Of a DNA stretch of 64,000 bases, positions 45,544 to 57,311 are shown one piece after another (the first letter of the stretch is position 1; each line of letters starts with the position of its first letter). Both the position numbers and the translations under genes were made by a program. This DNA is from Priestia koreensis (lineage in GTDB: Bacteria > Bacillota > Bacilli > Bacillales > Bacillaceae_H), in the NCBI RefSeq assembly GCF_001274935.1, contig NZ_LILC01000013.1:558001-622000 (forward strand). The letters run 5' to 3'. Under the pieces are notes generated by a model that was given only the letters and a program-made list of their open reading frames with translations, searched no databases and was not told the DNA's origin.

Positions 45544-48500
45544 TTAAAATAGCGATAGCTGGTTTTGATCTGGCAGTGATTCTAAGCATCCGTGGTTGTC
45601 TAAATACTCAAGAATGGTTTTGGAAACTCGCCCACGCTGCTGAAGATCTTCCTTGGATAAAAATTCACCGTTTTGTCTTGCCTTAACGATGTTAATCGCC
45701 GCATTTGTTCCAAGTCCTGGAATGGAGTTGAACGGCGGAATTAACTCTGTGCCATCAATAATGAACTCATCCGCGCTAGATCGGTATAGATCTACCTTTT
45801 TAAAGCCAAATCCACGTTCGCACATTTCTAGAGAGAGCTCTAGCACCGTTAGTAAGTTTTTCTCTTTTGGTGATGCATCGAGACCTTTTGCGTTGATCTC
45901 TTCCATTTTTGCGCGAATAGCTGTTGAGCCCTTCACCATTGTGTCAATGTCAAAATCATCGGCACGAACTGTGAAGTATGCGGCATAGTACATAAGTGCA
46001 TGATGAACTTTGAAATAAGCGATCCTTACCGCCATTAATACATATGCAGCAGCATGGGCTTTTGGGAACATGTATTTAATCTTTTTACATGAATCGATAT
46101 ACCATTCCGGTACATCATTTTTACGCATTTCTTCTTCAAACTCTGGCGTTAACCCTTTACCCTTACGTACCGATTCCATAATTTTAAACGCTAGTGATGG
46201 CTCAAGCCCTTGATAAATTAAATAGACCATAATGTCATCACGACAACCAATTACTTCACTCAGCGTACAGATCGCATTATGAATCAATTCTTGCGCATTC
46301 CCAAGCCATACGTCTGTGCCATGTGAAAGTCCGGAAATCTGAACGAGCTCTGAAAATGTTGTCGGCTTCGTATCCTCTAGCATTTGACGAACAAATCGTG
46401 TACCAAACTCTGGGATACCAAGCGTTCCTGTTTTACACATAATTTGTTCAGGCGTTACGCCTAACGATTCTGTTCCGCTAAAAATCTTCATCACTTCAGG
46501 ATCATCGGTTGGAATTGTTTTTGGATCAATTCCGCTTAAATCCTGCAGCATACGAATAACCGTCGGATCGTCGTGCCCAAGTATATCAAGTTTTAAGAGA
46601 TTATCATGGATAGAATGGAAGTCAAAGTGCGTTGTTTTCCACTCGGAATTACGATCGTCGGCAGGGAATTGAATCGGTGAGAAATCAAATATGTCCATAT
46701 AATCTGGAACTACGATAATTCCCCCTGGATGCTGTCCTGTCGTCCGTTTGACGCCTGTACAGCCTGAAACGAGACGATCAACTTCTGCACCTCTTAAATG
46801 CAAGTTATGATCACCTGCATATCCCTTCACATAACCATAAGCCGTTTTCTCCGCTACGGTACCAATCGTTCCTGCACGGTATACGTTGTCCTCACCGAAC
46901 AGTACTTTCGTATAGTTATGGGCACGGGGCTGATATTCCCCTGAGAAGTTCAGATCGATATCGGGAACTTTATCTCCTTTAAATCCAAGGAACGTCTCGA
47001 ACGGAATGTCATGTCCATCTTTTGTATATTTAATATCACAGTTCGGACAGTTTTTATCAGGAAGGTCAAATCCTGAGCCGACCGAGCCGTCATCAAAGAA
47101 CTCGGAATGCTTACATTTTGAACAAACGTAGTGAGGCGGCAATGGATTTACCTCTGTAATCTCCGTCATCGTCGCAACAAACGAAGAACCGACAGATCCA
47201 CGCGAACCTACTAGGTAGCCGTCATCAAGCGATTTTTTTACAAGCTTATGAGAAATTAAGTAAATAACGGCAAATCCGTGTCCGATAATACTTTTTAGCT
47301 CTTTCTCCAAACGCGCTTCGACGATTTCTGGAAGATCGTCACCGTAAATGCTTCGCGCTCTCGCATAGCTCATCGCTCTCATTTCATCATCCGCACCTTC
47401 AATGCGCGGCGTATAAAGATCATCCTTAATCGGTTTTACGTCTTCAACGCTATCAGCTAATCCTTGTGTATTCGTTACAACAATCTCTTTTGCTTTTTCT
47501 TTACCTAAAAAATCAAAGCAATCGAGCATTTCATTTGTTGTCCGGAAATGGACGTCTGGAAGTGAATGACGATTAAGCGGATTTGCCCCACCCTGTGAGC
47601 TAACTAAAATCTGACGATAAATTTTATCAGTCGGGTTTAAATAGTGCACGTTTCCAGTTGCAACGACAGGCTTTTCAAGCTTCTCTCCCATTTGAACGAT
47701 CTTTGTTAAGATGTCACGAAGAGCGACTTGGTCACGAACAAGCTCCATTTCAATGAGATGCTGATAGTTTGCAGGAGGTTGGACTTCGATGTAATCATAA
47801 AACTCTGCGACCTTCTCCGCTTCCTCCGCTGATTTTTGCATCATGTTTTCAAATACTTCTCCCCGATCACAAGCCGTCCCAATTAACAATCCTTCGCGGT
47901 ACTTTTGCAACTTAGAACGCGGAATGCGCGGTACACGGTAGAAATAATTTAAATGAGAAATGGACACTAGTTTGAACAAATTCTTAAGTCCTGTCTCATT
48001 TTTTGCTAGGATCGTTACGTGATACGGTCTTGCACGCTGATAGGCGTTTCCTTGCCCCATATAATCGTTAAACTGATTGTGAGAGGTAATCTCTTTTTCC
48101 ATTGCATCTTTCAGCATTTTTGCAAGCAAATATCCCGTTGCTTCCGCATCATAAATCGCTCGGTGATGCTGAACAAGCTCAATATCGAACTTTTTCGCGA
48201 GCGTATTTAAACGATGATTTTTCATCTCTGGATATAAAAAGCGACCTAACTCAAGCGTATCAATAACAGGGTTTTCTGCTTTTCCAAAACCAATTTTTTG
48301 GAATCCAATATTCAAGAACCCCATATCGAAGCTTGCATTGTGGGCCACTAAAATATCGTCACCAATCCAGTCTTTGAACTTCTGTAACACCTCTCCAATT
48401 TCAGGAGCAGTTTGTACCATATCATCGGTGATACCCGTTAACTCGATGGTTGTCGCTGATAATCGGTGATGTGGATTGGCAAAGGATTCGAAGCGGTCAA

Positions 48501-49848
48501 TAATTTCCCCTTCACGCATTTTTACGGCAGCAAGCTCAATAATCGTATCGTAAACAGCTGAAAGACCCGTCGTTTCAACGTCAAACACGACGTATGTAGC
48601 ATCCGCAAGCGATCTGTCTGTTGGATTATACGCAATCGGCACGCCGTCATCGACAAGATTCGCTTCAAGTCCGTATAAAATTTTCACGCCGTTTTTTTGA
48701 CCCGCACTATACGCCTCTGGAAATGACTGTGCCACGGCATGATCCGTAATAGCAATAGCAGGATGTCCCCACTTCTTCGCTTGACCAACCAATGCCGCTA
48801 CAGATGATACGGCGTCCATTTGGCTCATCGGCGTATGAAGATGTAACTCGACACGCTTTTCATCTGCTGGTGCTTCGTCCACACGCTCTTGTGCTTTAAT
48901 TTCATTCACATCATTGGCAATCATAACGAGATCACGAACAAACGTGTCATTTTGAACGCTTCCTCGTACTTTTACCCACATGCCTTTTTTAACAGCTTGC
49001 AGCAATGGAATATCTTCTTTATCACGAGAAAACATTTTTATCATAAGGCTATTTGTGTAGTCCGTAATTTTAAATGTAAGTAGCGTGCGCCCACTGCGAA
49101 GTTCCTTCGTTTCGGAATGAAAAATGTACCCTTGAATCGCAATTCGCTTTTCTTCATCCACAATTTGCTCGATTGGTACAACGTCATCTTTGATCGTATA
49201 TCCAACCGTAAGCGGTCCTGAAGGAAGTTCACTCGCTTCTTCTTTTTCTTTGTTTTTCATTTCCGTTAGGGCTGCAAATGCACGTTCTTCATCTTCTTGC
49301 TTTTTCTGTTCTAAAAATTTCGTATATGCTTCTTCTGATTGCTTAACTTCGGTTAAAAACTGCAGAGCTTGGAAGCCGTACTGCATATACTGATCCGTAA
49401 TGAGCTGACCGTATTTTTGTCGCACAGACGTTGCTTCTGCATCATTACGTGCTTGAACTTGTAGCTTCACACCTTGTAAAGTAGGCATCTGATTTTGTAA
49501 AAGTGATAGAAGCATAGGAGAAATCCCCTGCAATTCACTTACACAGTGACGCCAATAAGACTGTGCGTCTTCTTCTGTGCACTGCTTGTCACCTGCTTCG
49601 ATTGAGAATGTTACCTGTGCGATATGGGCAAACGTTGTCGTCAATCGCGTGAGCAAGATTTCATATACACGAAACGGCAAAATTCGCGGCATGTATAAAT
49701 GAAAATGCCACGCCTTTTGTTCTTTTCGGATGGTCAGCTTTTCAATTGCTGCTCCTTCAAAGTAATTCATATATTGATCATCCGTCATTTCAAGCTGTTG
49801 CAAAAGCAGCTGAAATCGATGTTTCTGATCATGACTAAATCGCTCCAT
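45544..49848 (-). CDS. polC: DNA polymerase III alpha subunit, Gram-positive PolC type
   Basis: PolC is the main replicative polymerase and carries its own proofreading. The 1434-residue chain has an N-terminal region with an OB-like part. A split PHP region follows, with [14 protein letters not shown] near residue 334, and an inserted exonuclease with FDVETTG near 421 and later [11 protein letters not shown]. It continues with a zinc-binding [10 protein letters not shown]...CPNCD pair near 912-930, the polymerase motif [12 protein letters not shown] near 966 and a C-terminal helix-hairpin-helix near 1355. Length and order match B. subtilis PolC, and no motif is damaged. Confidence 0.98.
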   Translation of the reverse strand: MERFSHDQKHRFQLLLQQLEMTDDQYMNYFEGAAIEKLTIRKEQKAWHFHLYMPRILPFRVYEILLTRLTTTFAHIAQVTFSIEAGDKQCTEEDAQSYWRHCVSELQGISPMLLSLLQNQMPTLQGVKLQVQARNDAEATSVRQKYGQLITDQYMQYGFQALQFLTEVKQSEEAYTKFLEQKKQEDEERAFAALTEMKNKEKEEASELPSGPLTVGYTIKDDVVPIEQIVDEEKRIAIQGYIFHSETKELRSGRTLLTFKITDYTNSLMIKMFSRDKEDIPLLQAVKKGMWVKVRGSVQNDTFVRDLVMIANDVNEIKAQERVDEAPADEKRVELHLHTPMSQMDAVSSVAALVGQAKKWGHPAIAITDHAVAQSFPEAYSAGQKNGVKILYGLEANLVDDGVPIAYNPTDRSLADATYVVFDVETTGLSAVYDTIIELAAVKMREGEIIDRFESFANPHHRLSATTIELTGITDDMVQTAPEIGEVLQKFKDWIGDDILVAHNASFDMGFLNIGFQKIGFGKAENPVIDTLELGRFLYPEMKNHRLNTLAKKFDIELVQHHRAIYDAEATGYLLAKMLKDAMEKEITSHNQFNDYMGQGNAYQRARPYHVTILAKNETGLKNLFKLVSISHLNYFYRVPRIPRSKLQKYREGLLIGTACDRGEVFENMMQKSAEEAEKVAEFYDYIEVQPPANYQHLIEMELVRDQVALRDILTKIVQMGEKLEKPVVATGNVHYLNPTDKIYRQILVSSQGGANPLNRHSLPDVHFRTTNEMLDCFDFLGKEKAKEIVVTNTQGLADSVEDVKPIKDDLYTPRIEGADDEMRAMSYARARSIYGDDLPEIVEARLEKELKSIIGHGFAVIYLISHKLVKKSLDDGYLVGSRGSVGSSFVATMTEITEVNPLPPHYVCSKCKHSEFFDDGSVGSGFDLPDKNCPNCDIKYTKDGHDIPFETFLGFKGDKVPDIDLNFSGEYQPRAHNYTKVLFGEDNVYRAGTIGTVAEKTAYGYVKGYAGDHNLHLRGAEVDRLVSGCTGVKRTTGQHPGGIIVVPDYMDIFDFSPIQFPADDRNSEWKTTHFDFHSIHDNLLKLDILGHDDPTVIRMLQDLSGIDPKTIPTDDPEVMKIFSGTESLGVTPEQIMCKTGTLGIPEFGTRFVRQMLEDTKPTTFSELVQISGLSHGTDVWLGNAQELIHNAICTLSEVIGCRDDIMVYLIYQGLEPSLAFKIMESVRKGKGLTPEFEEEMRKNDVPEWYIDSCKKIKYMFPKAHAAAYVLMAVRIAYFKVHHALMYYAAYFTVRADDFDIDTMVKGSTAIRAKMEEINAKGLDASPKEKNLLTVLELSLEMCERGFGFKKVDLYRSSADEFIIDGTELIPPFNSIPGLGTNAAINIVKARQNGEFLSKEDLQQRGRVSKTILEYLDNHGCLESLPDQNQLSLF

Positions 49849-49894
49849 GTAATCCCCCTCCCTCTAACAATACGGTTTTGATTGTAACATAAAT

Positions 49895-49926
49895 GCAAGG
49901 TACCCCAAACCAAAGAGGTACCTTGC
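49895..49926 (-). terminator. Hairpin terminator of proS
   Basis: GCAAGGTACC (49895-49904) and GGTACCTTGC (49917-49926) form a perfect 10-bp stem just after the proS stop. The tail on the minus strand is ATTTATGTT, which is weak. Confidence 0.6.
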
Positions 49927-49932
49927 TTGTGA

Positions 49933-51630
49933 TTAGCCGAGTAATGCAGCTAATTTATCTTGAAGTTCATCAATTGATACGTCCATTGATTCCCCTGTTT
50001 CACGTACTTTCACTTCTACTATGCCTTCTGCAGCTAGCTTTCCAACCGTTACACGGACAGGAAGACCAATTAAATCAGAATCGGCAAATTTTACACCAGG
50101 ACGTTCCTGACGATCGTCCATTAGCACTTGATAGCCTTTATCTAGAAGCGTTTCGTACAGCTTTTCAGCTACTTCTTTTTGGTCATCGTTTTTCATATTC
50201 ACTGGAATTAAGTGAATGTGATATGGTGCAACATTCTTTGGCCACACTAGTCCATTTTCATCATTGAACTGTTCTGCTACTGCAGCAACTGTTCGAGAAA
50301 CCCCGATGCCATAACAGCCCATGATCATTGGCTGTGAACGTCCGTTTTCATCAAGGAACGTAGCACCCATTGCTTCACTATAACGCGTACCTAGTTTGAA
50401 GACATGACCTACTTCAATTCCTTTTGCAAACTTGATTGTTCCTTCACCATCTGGAGATGGATCACCCACTTCAATAAAACGAAGGTCTGTATACGTTGCG
50501 TTGAAATCACGCTCAGGGTTTACGTTTGTAAAATGGTGTCCCTCTTCATTTGCACCCGCAATACCGTTTGCTACCGCTTTTACGGCATGATCTGCTACGA
50601 CTTCAATCGTATTTGGCAAGTGAATTGGTCCAAGAGATCCTACTTCACAGTTCATGACTTCTTTGACTTCTTGAGGAGAAGCAAGCTCTGCTGTAGAAGC
50701 TTCAAAGTAGTTTTTCACTTTAATGTCGTTTACTTCATGATCGCCGCGTGCTAACACTAATGCATAGCGGTCATCGACTTTAAATAAAAGTGACTTGATG
50801 CACTGAGACGCCTCTGTGTTAAAGAAAGCAGCCACTTCTTCAATCGTTTTTTGCTCTGGTGTAGCTACCTTCTCAAGTTTGCCCTCTTGAACAGATGGTT
50901 TTTCATATGTGGCTACAACTGGTGCCATCTCGACGTTTGCCGCATAAGAAGATGTATCTGAATAAGCAATCGTATCTTCACCGATTTCCGATAATACCAT
51001 AAATTCATGCGTGTCCTTCCCACCCATTGCGCCTGAATCGGCAATAACAGCACGGAAGTTTAGGCCACATCTCTCAAAGATACGACCGTATGCATCATAC
51101 ATCTTTTGGTATACGTCATCTAAGCTTTCTGCTGTTGCATGGAAAGAGTAAGCATCTTTCATCACAAACTCACGGCCACGAAGTAAACCAAAGCGAGGAC
51201 GCTTTTCGTCACGGAATTTCGTTTGAATTTGATACACGTTTAATGGTAGACGCTTGTACGATTTTACTTCGTCTCGTAAAAGACTTGTTACTACCTCTTC
51301 ATGTGTTGCTCCTAATGCAAACTCACGGCTATGACGATCTTTCATACGCATAAGCTCAGGTCCATATGTATACCAGCGACCTGACTCTTGCCAAAGCTCA
51401 GCTTGTTGAAGAGCGGGCATAAGCATTTCAACTGAACCAGCACGCTCCATTTCTTCACGTACAATTTTCTCAATGTTATTTAATACGCGTTTTCCAAGTG
51501 GTAAAAAGCTATAGATCCCACTTGCATTTTGTCTCATGAAACCAGCACGTAAAAGTAATTGATGACTTTTCACTTCCGCATCAGCTGGAACTTCACGTAA
51601 AGTTGGAATTAATACAGCACTTTGCTTCAT
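49933..51630 (-). CDS. proS: Prolyl-tRNA synthetase
   Basis: ProS charges tRNA-Pro. The 565-residue class II enzyme of the bacterial type contains the editing (INS) domain between motif 2 and motif 3 (about 220-400). [18 protein letters not shown] near residue 29 and [19 protein letters not shown] near 140 hold motif residues. [20 protein letters not shown] near 434 is motif 3. ATG 51630 follows AGAGGTG and gives [10 protein letters not shown] as in homologues; the upstream extension to 51657 reads through a palindrome. No T-box leader is visible. Confidence 0.97.
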   Translation of the reverse strand: MKQSAVLIPTLREVPADAEVKSHQLLLRAGFMRQNASGIYSFLPLGKRVLNNIEKIVREEMERAGSVEMLMPALQQAELWQESGRWYTYGPELMRMKDRHSREFALGATHEEVVTSLLRDEVKSYKRLPLNVYQIQTKFRDEKRPRFGLLRGREFVMKDAYSFHATAESLDDVYQKMYDAYGRIFERCGLNFRAVIADSGAMGGKDTHEFMVLSEIGEDTIAYSDTSSYAANVEMAPVVATYEKPSVQEGKLEKVATPEQKTIEEVAAFFNTEASQCIKSLLFKVDDRYALVLARGDHEVNDIKVKNYFEASTAELASPQEVKEVMNCEVGSLGPIHLPNTIEVVADHAVKAVANGIAGANEEGHHFTNVNPERDFNATYTDLRFIEVGDPSPDGEGTIKFAKGIEVGHVFKLGTRYSEAMGATFLDENGRSQPMIMGCYGIGVSRTVAAVAEQFNDENGLVWPKNVAPYHIHLIPVNMKNDDQKEVAEKLYETLLDKGYQVLMDDRQERPGVKFADSDLIGLPVRVTVGKLAAEGIVEVKVRETGESMDVSIDELQDKLAALLG

Positions 51631-51652
51631 TCTTTTGCACCTCTTTATTATC

Positions 51653-51670
51653 ATCATGACGAGTCATGAT
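51653..51670. promoter_or_regulatory. 18-base palindrome just upstream of proS
   Basis: ATCATGACGAGTCATGAT is an 8-2-8 inverted repeat located 23 to 40 bases before the proS ATG, within the expected leader. It could be an operator or a small mRNA hairpin near the ribosome site. No regulator is known to me for this sequence. Confidence 0.4.
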
Positions 51671-51735
51671 TTATGTACTTGTTTTATCACAGTAAGTTTT
51701 ATTATAGTATAAATTCATCGTAAAAACTATCAAAA

Positions 51736-51780
51736 GAAAAGTGACGGAAAAGAAAATAAATTCTTCTCCGTCACTTTCTT
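51736..51780 (-). terminator. Terminator of rasP
   Basis: The minus strand has AAAGTGACGGAGAAGAA, loop, TTCTTTTCCGTCACTTTTCTTTTG: a long stem with a wobble and a T-rich tail, 31 bases after rasP. It separates the rpsB-to-rasP transcription block from proS. Confidence 0.85.
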
Positions 51781-51810
51781 TGTACCATCTGTTAACTTTA
51801 CTACCTAGCG

Positions 51811-53079
51811 CTATTGTAAAAAGAAACGTTGAATATCATTCCACGTTACAACAAGCATTAACAACATTAATAACGCAAAACCAATAAAGTGAACAAGTCC
51901 CTCTTTTTGACGATCGACAGGCTTGCCACGTACTGCTTCTACTAAGAAAAATACAAGGCGACCTCCGTCAAGGGCTGGAAGTGGAAGTAAGTTCACAATT
52001 CCAAGGTTGATGCTAAGAAGTGCTGCCCATTTAGCTAAGTAATAGATGCCTGATTGAGCGACCTGATCCGTTGATGCATAAATCCCAACAGGACCAGAAA
52101 GCATTTTAATTGAAAATTGGCCAGTTATTAGTTTCCCTAAACCGGTAATAATTTCTTTTGTGAACGTATACGTCTCAACAAAACCATTTTTCACTGCGCC
52201 TAGCACTGACTTTTCGACAGGCTGATAGACACCGATAATTCCAATGGTTTCATTGCCAACTTTTTTACTTTCTGGCGTAACAGAAATATCCTTTGTTTTC
52301 CCGTCGCGTTCTACTTTAAAAGACAGCTCCTCTTCAGGATGCTTTTGAATGGTTTTTACCACATCTGTCCATGATTTCATCGCACTGCCATCAATCGTTT
52401 GAACTTTATCACCTGTTTGGAGACCTGACTTTATCGCACTGCCATCTTTCGTAAGTTCTCCCATAATAGGTTTGTCAATCGAATAGCCAGCCGCTAGCCC
52501 AATTACTAAGAAGATGACGAACGCTAAAATAAAGTTCATCAGCGGCCCAGCAAAAATCGCCATTGCTCGTTGACCGAGCGTCTTAGAAGCAAATTGACGG
52601 TTATACGGAGCAATCTGGACTTCTTCGCCGTCCATTACGAAGTAGCTCTCCTCGCTGATTTCAAAACGCTCTAACTGTTCATCCATCATCGATTCATAAC
52701 CGGTAATGAACATTTGATGTTCAAGATCTGATTGCTCTACTTCAATACTTTTCGCATCTGGATGCTGATCCTTATTATTTATAATGATGCGGTTTACTTT
52801 ACCGTCCTGATCAAATTTCAAGCCAACGACTTGTCCTGGCTTAATTTCGATCATTTCTGGATCTTCACCCGCCATTCGCACAAATCCTCCTAATGGTAGG
52901 AGACGAATCGTATAGACGGTTTCATTTTTGCGGAAGGATAAAATTTTCGGACCGAATCCAATAGCAAATTCTCGACACATGATACCTGCACGTTTAGCGA
53001 AAACCAGATGACCAAGCTCGTGAAAGAATACTAAAGCTCCGAAAATAACAATGAATGCGATAATGGTATTCAGATGCAA
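51811..53079 (-). CDS. rasP: Site-2 intramembrane zinc protease RasP
   Basis: RasP (RseP family) cuts transmembrane substrates such as anti-sigma factors. The 422-residue protein has the zinc motif HELGH at residues 20-24 in the first membrane segment. A PDZ domain lies at about 195-275 (GLQTGDKVQTIDGSAMKSW near 222). The distal NLLPLPALDGGRLV near 350, in the last part of the membrane domain, supplies the third ligand. Hydrophobic segments at both ends fit the family. It follows dxr by 6 bases. Confidence 0.96.
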   Translation of the reverse strand: MHLNTIIAFIVIFGALVFFHELGHLVFAKRAGIMCREFAIGFGPKILSFRKNETVYTIRLLPLGGFVRMAGEDPEMIEIKPGQVVGLKFDQDGKVNRIIINNKDQHPDAKSIEVEQSDLEHQMFITGYESMMDEQLERFEISEESYFVMDGEEVQIAPYNRQFASKTLGQRAMAIFAGPLMNFILAFVIFLVIGLAAGYSIDKPIMGELTKDGSAIKSGLQTGDKVQTIDGSAMKSWTDVVKTIQKHPEEELSFKVERDGKTKDISVTPESKKVGNETIGIIGVYQPVEKSVLGAVKNGFVETYTFTKEIITGLGKLITGQFSIKMLSGPVGIYASTDQVAQSGIYYLAKWAALLSINLGIVNLLPLPALDGGRLVFFLVEAVRGKPVDRQKEGLVHFIGFALLMLLMLVVTWNDIQRFFLQ

Positions 53080-53085
53080 CGGGTC

Positions 53086-54240
53086 TTACCCCCTTTTAGT
53101 AATTAAAGATTTTACATGATCTCTTGTAAACGAATCTACTTCTTGTATCGTCGGCAAACTTGGATGTTGAATAGCATCGTGAGAAGATAGTGCTTCTTCA
53201 ATGATGTCTTCGATCTGCAGGAACGACAGCTTATTTGCCAAAAATGCTCCTACTGCTTCTTCATTTGCTGCATTTAAGACCGTTGGCATCGTACCCCCGA
53301 CTTTTCCAGCATGATAAGCAAGGTCTAAACAACGGAAGCGCTCAAAATCCATTTGTGAAAAATGAAGCGTGGCAATTTCCCACAGCTTTAACTGCTTGGA
53401 ACCAGCTAACGGAATACGATTCGGATAAGTAAGTGCGTATTGAATCGGTACACGCATATCTGGCGTACCGAGCTGAGCAATGACGCTTGTATCCTTATAT
53501 TCAACCATAGAGTGAATGATGCTCTCTTTATGAAGAAGAACATCAATTCGTTCATACGGAAGATCAAACAACCAGTGCGCTTCAATTACTTCAAGCCCTT
53601 TGTTCATCATGGTTGCTGAGTCAATCGTAATTTTTGCTCCCATTGACCAGTTTGGATGATTTAGAGCATCCTCCACCGTTACGCCGCTTAGCTCACTTCG
53701 CGTTTTATCACGGAAACTACCACCAGAGGCTGTTAAAATTAAGCGTTCAATGCTTTCACGCTTTTCTCCCTGTAGACTCTGAAAAATCGCCGAATGCTCG
53801 CTATCTACCGGTAGAATGCTAACTCCATACTTTTCTGCTTCTTTCATGACGATATGCCCTGCCGTTACGAGCGTCTCCTTGTTTGCAAGGGCAATGGTTT
53901 TACGAGCTCGGATCGCTTCAAGCGTTGGCATCAAACCAACACTTCCTACCACTGCAGTCACAACAACATCTGCTTGTGGATGCGTCGCTACCTCAATTAA
54001 GCCCTCCATACCATATACAACACTAATATTGCTGAATTCTACTTTTAATGCCTCACAATCCTCTTTTTTTAGGACTGATACTAGCTTCGGAGAGAATTCA
54101 TGAATAATTTTTTTTGCTTCTACTATATTATAACCAACTGACATTGAAACAAGACGAAAATCTTCTGGATTGTTTCGAATAACATCTAGTGTTTGGATCC
54201 CAATGGAACCTGTCGCACCGAGCAGTGAAATATGCTTCAT
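53086..54240 (-). CDS. dxr: 1-deoxy-D-xylulose-5-phosphate reductoisomerase
   Basis: Dxr converts DXP to MEP in the non-mevalonate isoprenoid pathway, using NADPH and a divalent metal. The 384-residue protein starts [18 protein letters not shown] (nucleotide site). It contains [16 protein letters not shown] near residue 117, [15 protein letters not shown] near 145, TASGGSFRD near 170 and [18 protein letters not shown] near 190. Its product pathway supplies the prenyl chains used by the nearby uppS. Confidence 0.97.
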   Translation of the reverse strand: MKHISLLGATGSIGIQTLDVIRNNPEDFRLVSMSVGYNIVEAKKIIHEFSPKLVSVLKKEDCEALKVEFSNISVVYGMEGLIEVATHPQADVVVTAVVGSVGLMPTLEAIRARKTIALANKETLVTAGHIVMKEAEKYGVSILPVDSEHSAIFQSLQGEKRESIERLILTASGGSFRDKTRSELSGVTVEDALNHPNWSMGAKITIDSATMMNKGLEVIEAHWLFDLPYERIDVLLHKESIIHSMVEYKDTSVIAQLGTPDMRVPIQYALTYPNRIPLAGSKQLKLWEIATLHFSQMDFERFRCLDLAYHAGKVGGTMPTVLNAANEEAVGAFLANKLSFLQIEDIIEEALSSHDAIQHPSLPTIQEVDSFTRDHVKSLITKRG

Positions 54241-54271
54241 CGTAATTCCTCCTGTTTCTTCTATCTTTCTA

Positions 54272-55045
54272 TTATGCCATCATTAAGAAATACAGGATAG
54301 GTAAAATAAACAACAAACTGTCAAAACGATCGAGAATGCCTCCGTGACCAGGTAATATTTTCCCTGAATCCTTTACCCCGTAATGACGTTTAAAGGCTGA
54401 CTGAGCTAAATCTCCAATTTGTCCAAAAATGGAAATAACCAATCCGATTAACAGTAAATAGATAAGCGATTGGTCGAGCGGCGCAAAGAAGAAAAACAAT
54501 GCGGCCACTACTAAAGCACATACGACTCCACCTACCGCGCCTTCAATCGTCTTATTAGGACTAATTTCCGGCCATAGCTTTTTCTTTCCAACTGCGCGTC
54601 CCACAAAATAAGCGCCTGAGTCCGTTGCCCAAATAATAAAGAGGGCAAACAATAAATAGACGAGGCCACCGCTTCTAATTTCAAGCATGTAGCAAAAGCC
54701 CATCCCGACATAAACCGTCGATAAGAGCGCAAATCCGACTTCATCGAACGTAAAACGATTTTTTGTTAAAACCGAATAAGTTAGGAACAGCAGTACAGCG
54801 ACTACAATTCCTTCCATTTTGTATGCATGAATGAGCCATGTATGCGGCGCCAGTAAAAGCCACAGCAATAGAAAACTTAGCAGTCCTGGCACTGATACGA
54901 TACTCATTTTTTTCATTCGTAATAATTCATATAAACCGACTGTTCCTGCAAGATAGATAACAGTGGCAAATGGTATTCCACCTAAATATACTACTGGCAC
55001 AAAGATTGCAATGGCAATTATGGCCGTAATAATTCGTTGTTTCAT
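54272..55045 (-). CDS. cdsA: Phosphatidate cytidylyltransferase
   Basis: CdsA makes CDP-diacylglycerol, the central precursor of phospholipids. The 257-residue integral membrane protein has about seven hydrophobic segments. Near the C-terminus is the family signature [20 protein letters not shown], about residues 226-245. It lies between uppS and dxr, forming a lipid synthesis cluster as in B. subtilis. Confidence 0.96.
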   Translation of the reverse strand: MKQRIITAIIAIAIFVPVVYLGGIPFATVIYLAGTVGLYELLRMKKMSIVSVPGLLSFLLLWLLLAPHTWLIHAYKMEGIVVAVLLFLTYSVLTKNRFTFDEVGFALLSTVYVGMGFCYMLEIRSGGLVYLLFALFIIWATDSGAYFVGRAVGKKKLWPEISPNKTIEGAVGGVVCALVVAALFFFFAPLDQSLIYLLLIGLVISIFGQIGDLAQSAFKRHYGVKDSGKILPGHGGILDRFDSLLFILPILYFLMMA

Positions 55046-55059
55046 AAATTCAACACCTT

Positions 55060-55839
55060 TTATACTCCACCAAAGCGGCGTCCTCTATTTTGATAATCTT
55101 CAACGGCTTGAACAAAAAGGGCATCTGTAAAATCAGGCCATAAAACATCTGTAAACCAAAACTCTGTGTAGGCAAGCTGCCAAAGCATAAAATTGCTTAC
55201 GCGTAATTCTCCACTTGTTCGAATGAGTAAATCTGGATCTGGAAGCCCACCACTCATCAGATAGGTCGAAAACAGTTCTTCTGACAAAGGCTCCTTCACA
55301 CGGCCTTCTTGATGATCTTTCATCATTGCTTTCATTGCTTCCATCATCTCATAGCGACTTCCATAATTTAATGCAAAGTTCAAAATGAGACCGGTATTGT
55401 GCTTTGTATCATCAATTGCTTGATTCACAGCTTTTAATGTATGAGGAGGTAAAGCAGTCGCATCTCCCATAATTCGCACCTGTACATTTTCTTCAATCAG
55501 TTCAGGTAAAAACGTGCCGAGAAATTCCACAGGTAACTTCATTAAAAATTCCACTTCTGGCTTTGGTCTTTTCCAATTTTCTGTTGAAAAAGCATACAGG
55601 GTTAGAACTTTTATCCCTAGCTCATTCGCTGTTTTGGTAATGTGTCGGACTACCTTCATTCCCTCATGGTGACCCATGATGCGTGGTAAGGCACGCTTTT
55701 GAGCCCAGCGTCCGTTTCCATCCATAATGATGGCCACATGATCTGGAATTTCGGATTTGAGTAGCTCACGTTTTTTTTCTGAAAGGTTACGTACAGCGTC
55801 AGATTGATCTTTCTTCCAACGTTGAAATTTTTTAAACAT
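55060..55839 (-). CDS. uppS: Undecaprenyl diphosphate synthase (UppS)
   Basis: UppS extends FPP with isopentenyl units to the C55 lipid carrier used for cell wall synthesis. The 259 residues have HVAIIMDGNGRWAQKRALPR near residue 34, with the catalytic Asp. LTLYAFSTENWKRP near 80 follows, and SGGLPDPDLLIRTSGELRVSNF near 190. ATG 55839 was chosen over TTG 55842 because GGGGGACC precedes it at suitable spacing. Confidence 0.96.
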   Translation of the reverse strand: MFKKFQRWKKDQSDAVRNLSEKKRELLKSEIPDHVAIIMDGNGRWAQKRALPRIMGHHEGMKVVRHITKTANELGIKVLTLYAFSTENWKRPKPEVEFLMKLPVEFLGTFLPELIEENVQVRIMGDATALPPHTLKAVNQAIDDTKHNTGLILNFALNYGSRYEMMEAMKAMMKDHQEGRVKEPLSEELFSTYLMSGGLPDPDLLIRTSGELRVSNFMLWQLAYTEFWFTDVLWPDFTDALFVQAVEDYQNRGRRFGGV

Positions 55840-55891
55840 CAAAAGGTCCCCCGTTGTGCCCTTTAGTAATCCATGTTACTAGACATTATTA

Positions 55892-55923
55892 ACAAAAAAA
55901 CCCCCTGTAAACATAGAGGGTCT
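55892..55923 (-). terminator. Terminator of frr
   Basis: The minus strand reads ACCCTCTATG, short loop, ACAGGGGGT-type complement and seven T residues, about 29 bases after the frr stop. One or two wobbles in the stem. Confidence 0.82.
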
Positions 55924-55951
55924 TTTACAATATATTTTACAGTGAAAAGGC

Positions 55952-56509
55952 TTATACTTCCATAATTTCTTTTTCTTTATCTTTTGTAACGGACTCCACT
56001 CGAGCAATGTACTCATCTGTTAACTTTTGAATATCATCACCGTAGCTTCTTAAGTCATCTTCAGTGATTTCACCGTTTTTCTCAAGCTTTTTAAGGTTTT
56101 CGTTTCCATCACGACGGATGTTACGAACCGCTACTTTTGCTTCTTCAGCATATTTTTTAACAACTTTTGTTAAGTCGCGACGACGTTCTTCTGTTAAAGC
56201 TGGAATGCTAAGACGAATGATTGAACCGTCGTTTGTTGGTGTAAGACCTAAATCAGCTCTAAGGATCGCTTTTTCTACCTCACCTAACTGTGACTTATCA
56301 TAAGGTGTAATAACAAGCATACGAGCTTCTGGAATGCTAATTTGTGCTAGTTGGTTAACAGGTGTTGGTGCACCATAGTATTCAACCGTTACTTTGTCTA
56401 AAAGTGATGCACTAGCGCGGCCTGCACGTACTGTAGCTAGTTCACGTTGATAAGCTTGTACAGCTTTTTCCATTTTTTCTTTTGTACTTTGCATAACTTG
56501 TTTCGGCAT
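55952..56509 (-). CDS. frr: Ribosome-recycling factor
   Basis: Frr splits post-termination ribosomes together with EF-G. The 185-residue, mostly helical protein contains [17 protein letters not shown] near residue 24, [20 protein letters not shown] near 102 and [17 protein letters not shown] near 128, the family core. It starts 1 base after the pyrH stop and is followed by its own terminator. Confidence 0.98.
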   Translation of the reverse strand: MPKQVMQSTKEKMEKAVQAYQRELATVRAGRASASLLDKVTVEYYGAPTPVNQLAQISIPEARMLVITPYDKSQLGEVEKAILRADLGLTPTNDGSIIRLSIPALTEERRRDLTKVVKKYAEEAKVAVRNIRRDGNENLKKLEKNGEITEDDLRSYGDDIQKLTDEYIARVESVTKDKEKEIMEV

Positions 56510-56510
56510 A

Positions 56511-57233
56511 TTATTTCCCCCTCACAATTGTTCCAATATTTTCGCCTTCTACTACTCGCTTAATATTGCCTTCTTCCATAACGGAAAAGACGATAAGCGG
56601 GATATCGTTGTCCATACATAAAGAGGATGCTGTTGAATCCATCACAGCTAATCCGTCTTTTAATACATCGATGTAAGATAACGTTTCATACTTCACCGCA
56701 TCAGGGAATTTAGTAGGGTCGGCACTGTATACGCCATCTACATTATTTTTCGCCATTAAGATCACGTCAGCTTCAATTTCAGCTGCACGTAACGCGGCTG
56801 TTGTGTCTGTAGAGAAATATGGATTTCCTGTACCTGCTGCAAAAATAACCACACGCTTTTTCTCAAGATGTCGAATTGCTTTTCGTCTTATGTATGGCTC
56901 TGCTACTTGACGCATTTCAATGGATGTTTGAACACGTGTCTCTACGCCTAAGTTTTCCAAGCTATCTTGAAGCGCGAGGGAATTCATCACTGTAGCTAAC
57001 ATTCCCATATAATCTGCATTAGCTCGGTCCATACCCATTTCACTACCGATCTTACCACGCCAGATGTTTCCACCACCAACAACTACCGCGATCTCAATCC
57101 CTAGCTCATGGATACCCTTCACTTGCTCTGCAATTGATTTGATGACGCTTGGGTTAATCCCAAACCCCTGATCTCCTGCTAATGCTTCTCCACTTAATTT
57201 TAAAACGATACGATCATATTTTGCGCTACTCAT
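56511..57233 (-). CDS. pyrH: UMP kinase
   Basis: PyrH phosphorylates UMP to UDP. The 240-residue protein of the amino-acid-kinase fold has [20 protein letters not shown] near residue 9, [10 protein letters not shown] near 51 and the [20 protein letters not shown] nucleotide-binding stretch near 133. It follows the tsf terminator and is only 1 base from frr, so the two are co-expressed. Confidence 0.98.
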   Translation of the reverse strand: MSSAKYDRIVLKLSGEALAGDQGFGINPSVIKSIAEQVKGIHELGIEIAVVVGGGNIWRGKIGSEMGMDRANADYMGMLATVMNSLALQDSLENLGVETRVQTSIEMRQVAEPYIRRKAIRHLEKKRVVIFAAGTGNPYFSTDTTAALRAAEIEADVILMAKNNVDGVYSADPTKFPDAVKYETLSYIDVLKDGLAVMDSTASSLCMDNDIPLIVFSVMEEGNIKRVVEGENIGTIVRGK

Positions 57234-57271
57234 GATAAACCTCCATCATCGCATTTACGAACTTTATTTCA

Positions 57272-57302
57272 AAAATAGGGAACACAATGTGTTCCCTATT
57301 CA
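57272..57302 (-). terminator. Terminator of tsf
   Basis: The minus strand AATAGGGAACACA, loop TTG, TGTTCCCTATTTTTG: a 13-bp stem and short T run, 10 bases after tsf. Confidence 0.88.
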
Positions 57303-57311
57303 TTCATGGTT

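Noticed and set aside
55864..55881. Inverted repeat TAGTAA/TTACTA upstream of uppS
   Set aside because: Only 6-bp arms in AT-rich sequence; expected by chance.
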